A stretch of DNA of 7,777 bases, from the NCBI GenBank assembly GCA_023300255.1, contig JALZWC010000911.1:1-7777 (forward strand), read 5' to 3'. Origin of the DNA: Saprospiraceae bacterium. Lineage in GTDB: Bacteria > Bacteroidota > Bacteroidia > Chitinophagales > Saprospiraceae. The first letter of the stretch is position 1. Each line of letters opens with the position of its first letter. Below, in pieces: positions 6,434 through 7,777 of this stretch. The notes beneath the pieces were generated by a model. The model was not told the DNA's origin. It saw nothing but the letters and a program-made list of their open reading frames with translations, and did not search any database. The position numbers were made by a program, and so were the translations under genes.

Positions 6434-7621
6434 ATGGACTCGAAAATAAAACAACCGACAATAGATTTTTCAAACTTATCAATTGCTTTTAAGGCAAAAT
6501 CTGATAAAGAACTTAAAAGAGCCTCTTTCTTATTTCGTATAATGAGTCAAGAATGGCTGGTGAATATAAGTACTACAATGGGCTTATTGGCGCTTAAATT
6601 ACACTTACCACTAACTAAGACTATAATAGAAGCGACCATTTTTAAACAATTTATTGGTGGCACTTCCCTTGAAAAATGTGTAAGCACTATTGCGAAACTA
6701 GAACTTAATAACACAGCCACTATACTTGACTATGGGGCAGAGGCAAAGGATACAGAAGCTGATTTTATCAAAACACAAGAAGAAAACATAGAGGCGATCC
6801 ATTTTGCAAGGGCTAAAGAGAGTGTTCCAATCATTACCGTGAAAGTTTCAGGATTTGCTAGGAATGAATTACTGGAACGGATTCAAGAAGGACTACCACT
6901 TAATCCTACAGAACAAGTAGAGTATGATGCACTAATAGAAAAGATAGAAGCTATCTGTGCAGCAGGTGAAAAAGATGGCGTAGCGATATTTATTGATGCG
7001 GAGGAGAGCTGGATTCAAAATACAATCGACCAGATTGCCACAAAGATGATGCAACAGTATAATAGAAAAAAAGTGATTGTCTATAATACTTTCCAGATGT
7101 ATAGAAAAGATCGATATGCTTATCTAGTAAATTCTTATGAGGAAGCTACACAAGGAAATTATCTGTTAGGAGCGAAGTTAGTTAGAGGTGCCTATATGGA
7201 AAAAGAAAGGTTAAGAGCAACAGATAAAGGATATCCAAGTCCCATCCAAGATACCAAAGAAGCAACGGACGCTGATTTCAATAAGGCGCTAACATTCTGT
7301 TTTGACCATTATGAACAAATCGGTTTTTGTAATGCGACCCATAATGAAAACAGTTGTCAATTGTTAGCACAGTTAATAGCAGAAAAACAGCTAGACAAAC
7401 AGCACCCTCATTTTCTATTTGCCCAGCTTTATGGGATGTCCGATCATATCACTTTTAATCTGTCTCATGCAGGGTATAAGGCAGCAAAATATGTTCCTTA
7501 CGGATCTATTGATGATGTTTTTCCGTATTTAGTTCGACGTGCTCAGGAGAATACGGCCATGCAAGGAGAGATAAGTAGAGAATATAATATGATAGCAAAA
7601 GAACTTTTAAGAAGAAAATAG
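6434..7621 (+). CDS. prodh: Proline dehydrogenase (single-domain, FAD-dependent)
   Basis: The enzyme oxidises L-proline to delta-1-pyrroline-5-carboxylate, passing electrons through FAD to the quinone pool; the family is peripheral to the inner membrane. The 395-residue length fits a monofunctional ProDH barrel, with no fused P5C dehydrogenase as in PutA. Motifs in order: LDYGAEAKD at 98-106, KVSGFA at 137-142, IDAEESW at 187-193, NTFQMYRKD at 218-226, KLVRGAYMEKER at 248-259, ATHN at 301-304, QLYGMSD at 331-337, and PYGSIDDVFPYLVRRAQEN at 355-373. The Arg pair 368-369 corresponds to the arginines that bind the proline carboxylate in PutA, and GAY/ATHN lie in the FAD and active-site strands. 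The frame is intact. Start at 6434 is the first Met, right after an A+T-rich leader. It is transcribed away from the unknown/SlyD operon, and the next gene is outside the window. P5C dehydrogenase is not seen here. Confidence 0.96.
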   Translation: MDSKIKQPTIDFSNLSIAFKAKSDKELKRASFLFRIMSQEWLVNISTTMGLLALKLHLPLTKTIIEATIFKQFIGGTSLEKCVSTIAKLELNNTATILDYGAEAKDTEADFIKTQEENIEAIHFARAKESVPIITVKVSGFARNELLERIQEGLPLNPTEQVEYDALIEKIEAICAAGEKDGVAIFIDAEESWIQNTIDQIATKMMQQYNRKKVIVYNTFQMYRKDRYAYLVNSYEEATQGNYLLGAKLVRGAYMEKERLRATDKGYPSPIQDTKEATDADFNKALTFCFDHYEQIGFCNATHNENSCQLLAQLIAEKQLDKQHPHFLFAQLYGMSDHITFNLSHAGYKAAKYVPYGSIDDVFPYLVRRAQENTAMQGEISREYNMIAKELLRRK

Positions 7622-7777
7622 ATTTTATTTTAAAAAGAAAAATAAGTGATCTAATTAATTGAGTGTAAAACAATTCTGAGGCAGCCAATTAACTCATCCG
7701 ATCACTTCCACAGGCTGACCGCTAATAGCTTTGAATCATACGTAGCCGCCAAATTTATTTGGCAGGCTCTATATAAT
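7622..7777. other. Right-edge region, no assigned gene; inverted repeats and a short open frame
   Basis: After an A-rich stretch the sequence becomes noticeably richer in G+C from about 7678. AAGTGATC (7644-7651) and GATCACTT (7700-7707) form a perfect 8-bp inverted repeat. A plus-strand frame is open from 7655 to the edge (41 codons, including RQPINSSDHFHRLTAN and SYVAAKFIWQALYN) but has no ATG, GTG or TTG start. It could be a gene remnant, part of a mobile element, or chance. No strong terminator follows proline dehydrogenase. Confidence 0.3.
7744..7768. repeat. Hairpin-forming inverted repeat near the right edge
   Basis: AGCC plus GCCAAA (7744-7753) pairs with TTTGGC (7758-7763), then GGCT (7765-7768) after one bulged A, giving a 10-bp stem with a TTTA loop. 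No T tract follows on either strand, so it is not a standard terminator. It could be an RNA structure, a protein site or the end of a repeat element. Confidence 0.5.

Noticed and set aside
7506..7688. Minus-strand 60-codon frame overlapping the end of proline dehydrogenase
   Set aside because: It covers the conserved C-terminal RRAQEN region of the plus-strand gene; the hydrophobic stretch comes from A-rich plus-strand DNA.

Overview
The window reads as a chromosomal piece of an A+T-rich Bacteroidota genome, most likely from the Saprospiria or a close relative. The evidence is one very large secreted protein with HYR/Ig-like modules, SprB-type adhesin repeats, a dockerin of the kind seen in that lineage and a C-terminal type IX secretion (T9SS) sorting domain. 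The genes also lack Shine-Dalgarno sequences, and one Bacteroidota-type -7 promoter element is visible. The taxonomic call is inference from family knowledge; there is no rRNA or marker gene here.

Layout: (1) Positions 1-4138, plus strand: the 3' part of a giant cell-surface or secreted adhesin-like gene, cut by the left edge. It ends in a strong intrinsic terminator (4186-4221). (2) Positions 4232-4502: about 270 bases with no convincing gene, lying between convergent genes. (3) Positions 4503-6316, minus strand: a two-gene operon. The first gene encodes a 432-residue protein of unknown function with a possible N-terminal DNA-binding-like segment and two similar beta-rich halves. The second encodes a SlyD-like FKBP-type prolyl isomerase, coupled to the first by an ATGA stop/start overlap. 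(4) Positions 6317-6433: a divergent intergenic region with symmetric GGAAT/ATTCC motifs and a possible promoter. (5) Positions 6434-7621, plus strand: a single-domain proline dehydrogenase. (6) Positions 7622-7777: no identified gene, but two inverted repeats and a rise in G+C near the right edge.

The adhesin, the unknown/SlyD operon and proline dehydrogenase do not form one obvious pathway. The parts most worth following up are the mosaic repeat array in the adhesin, the coupling of an uncharacterised duplicated-domain protein to a chaperone-like isomerase, and the symmetric motif cluster in the divergent promoter region. No CRISPR array, tRNA, rRNA, complete insertion sequence or recognisable defence system was seen.
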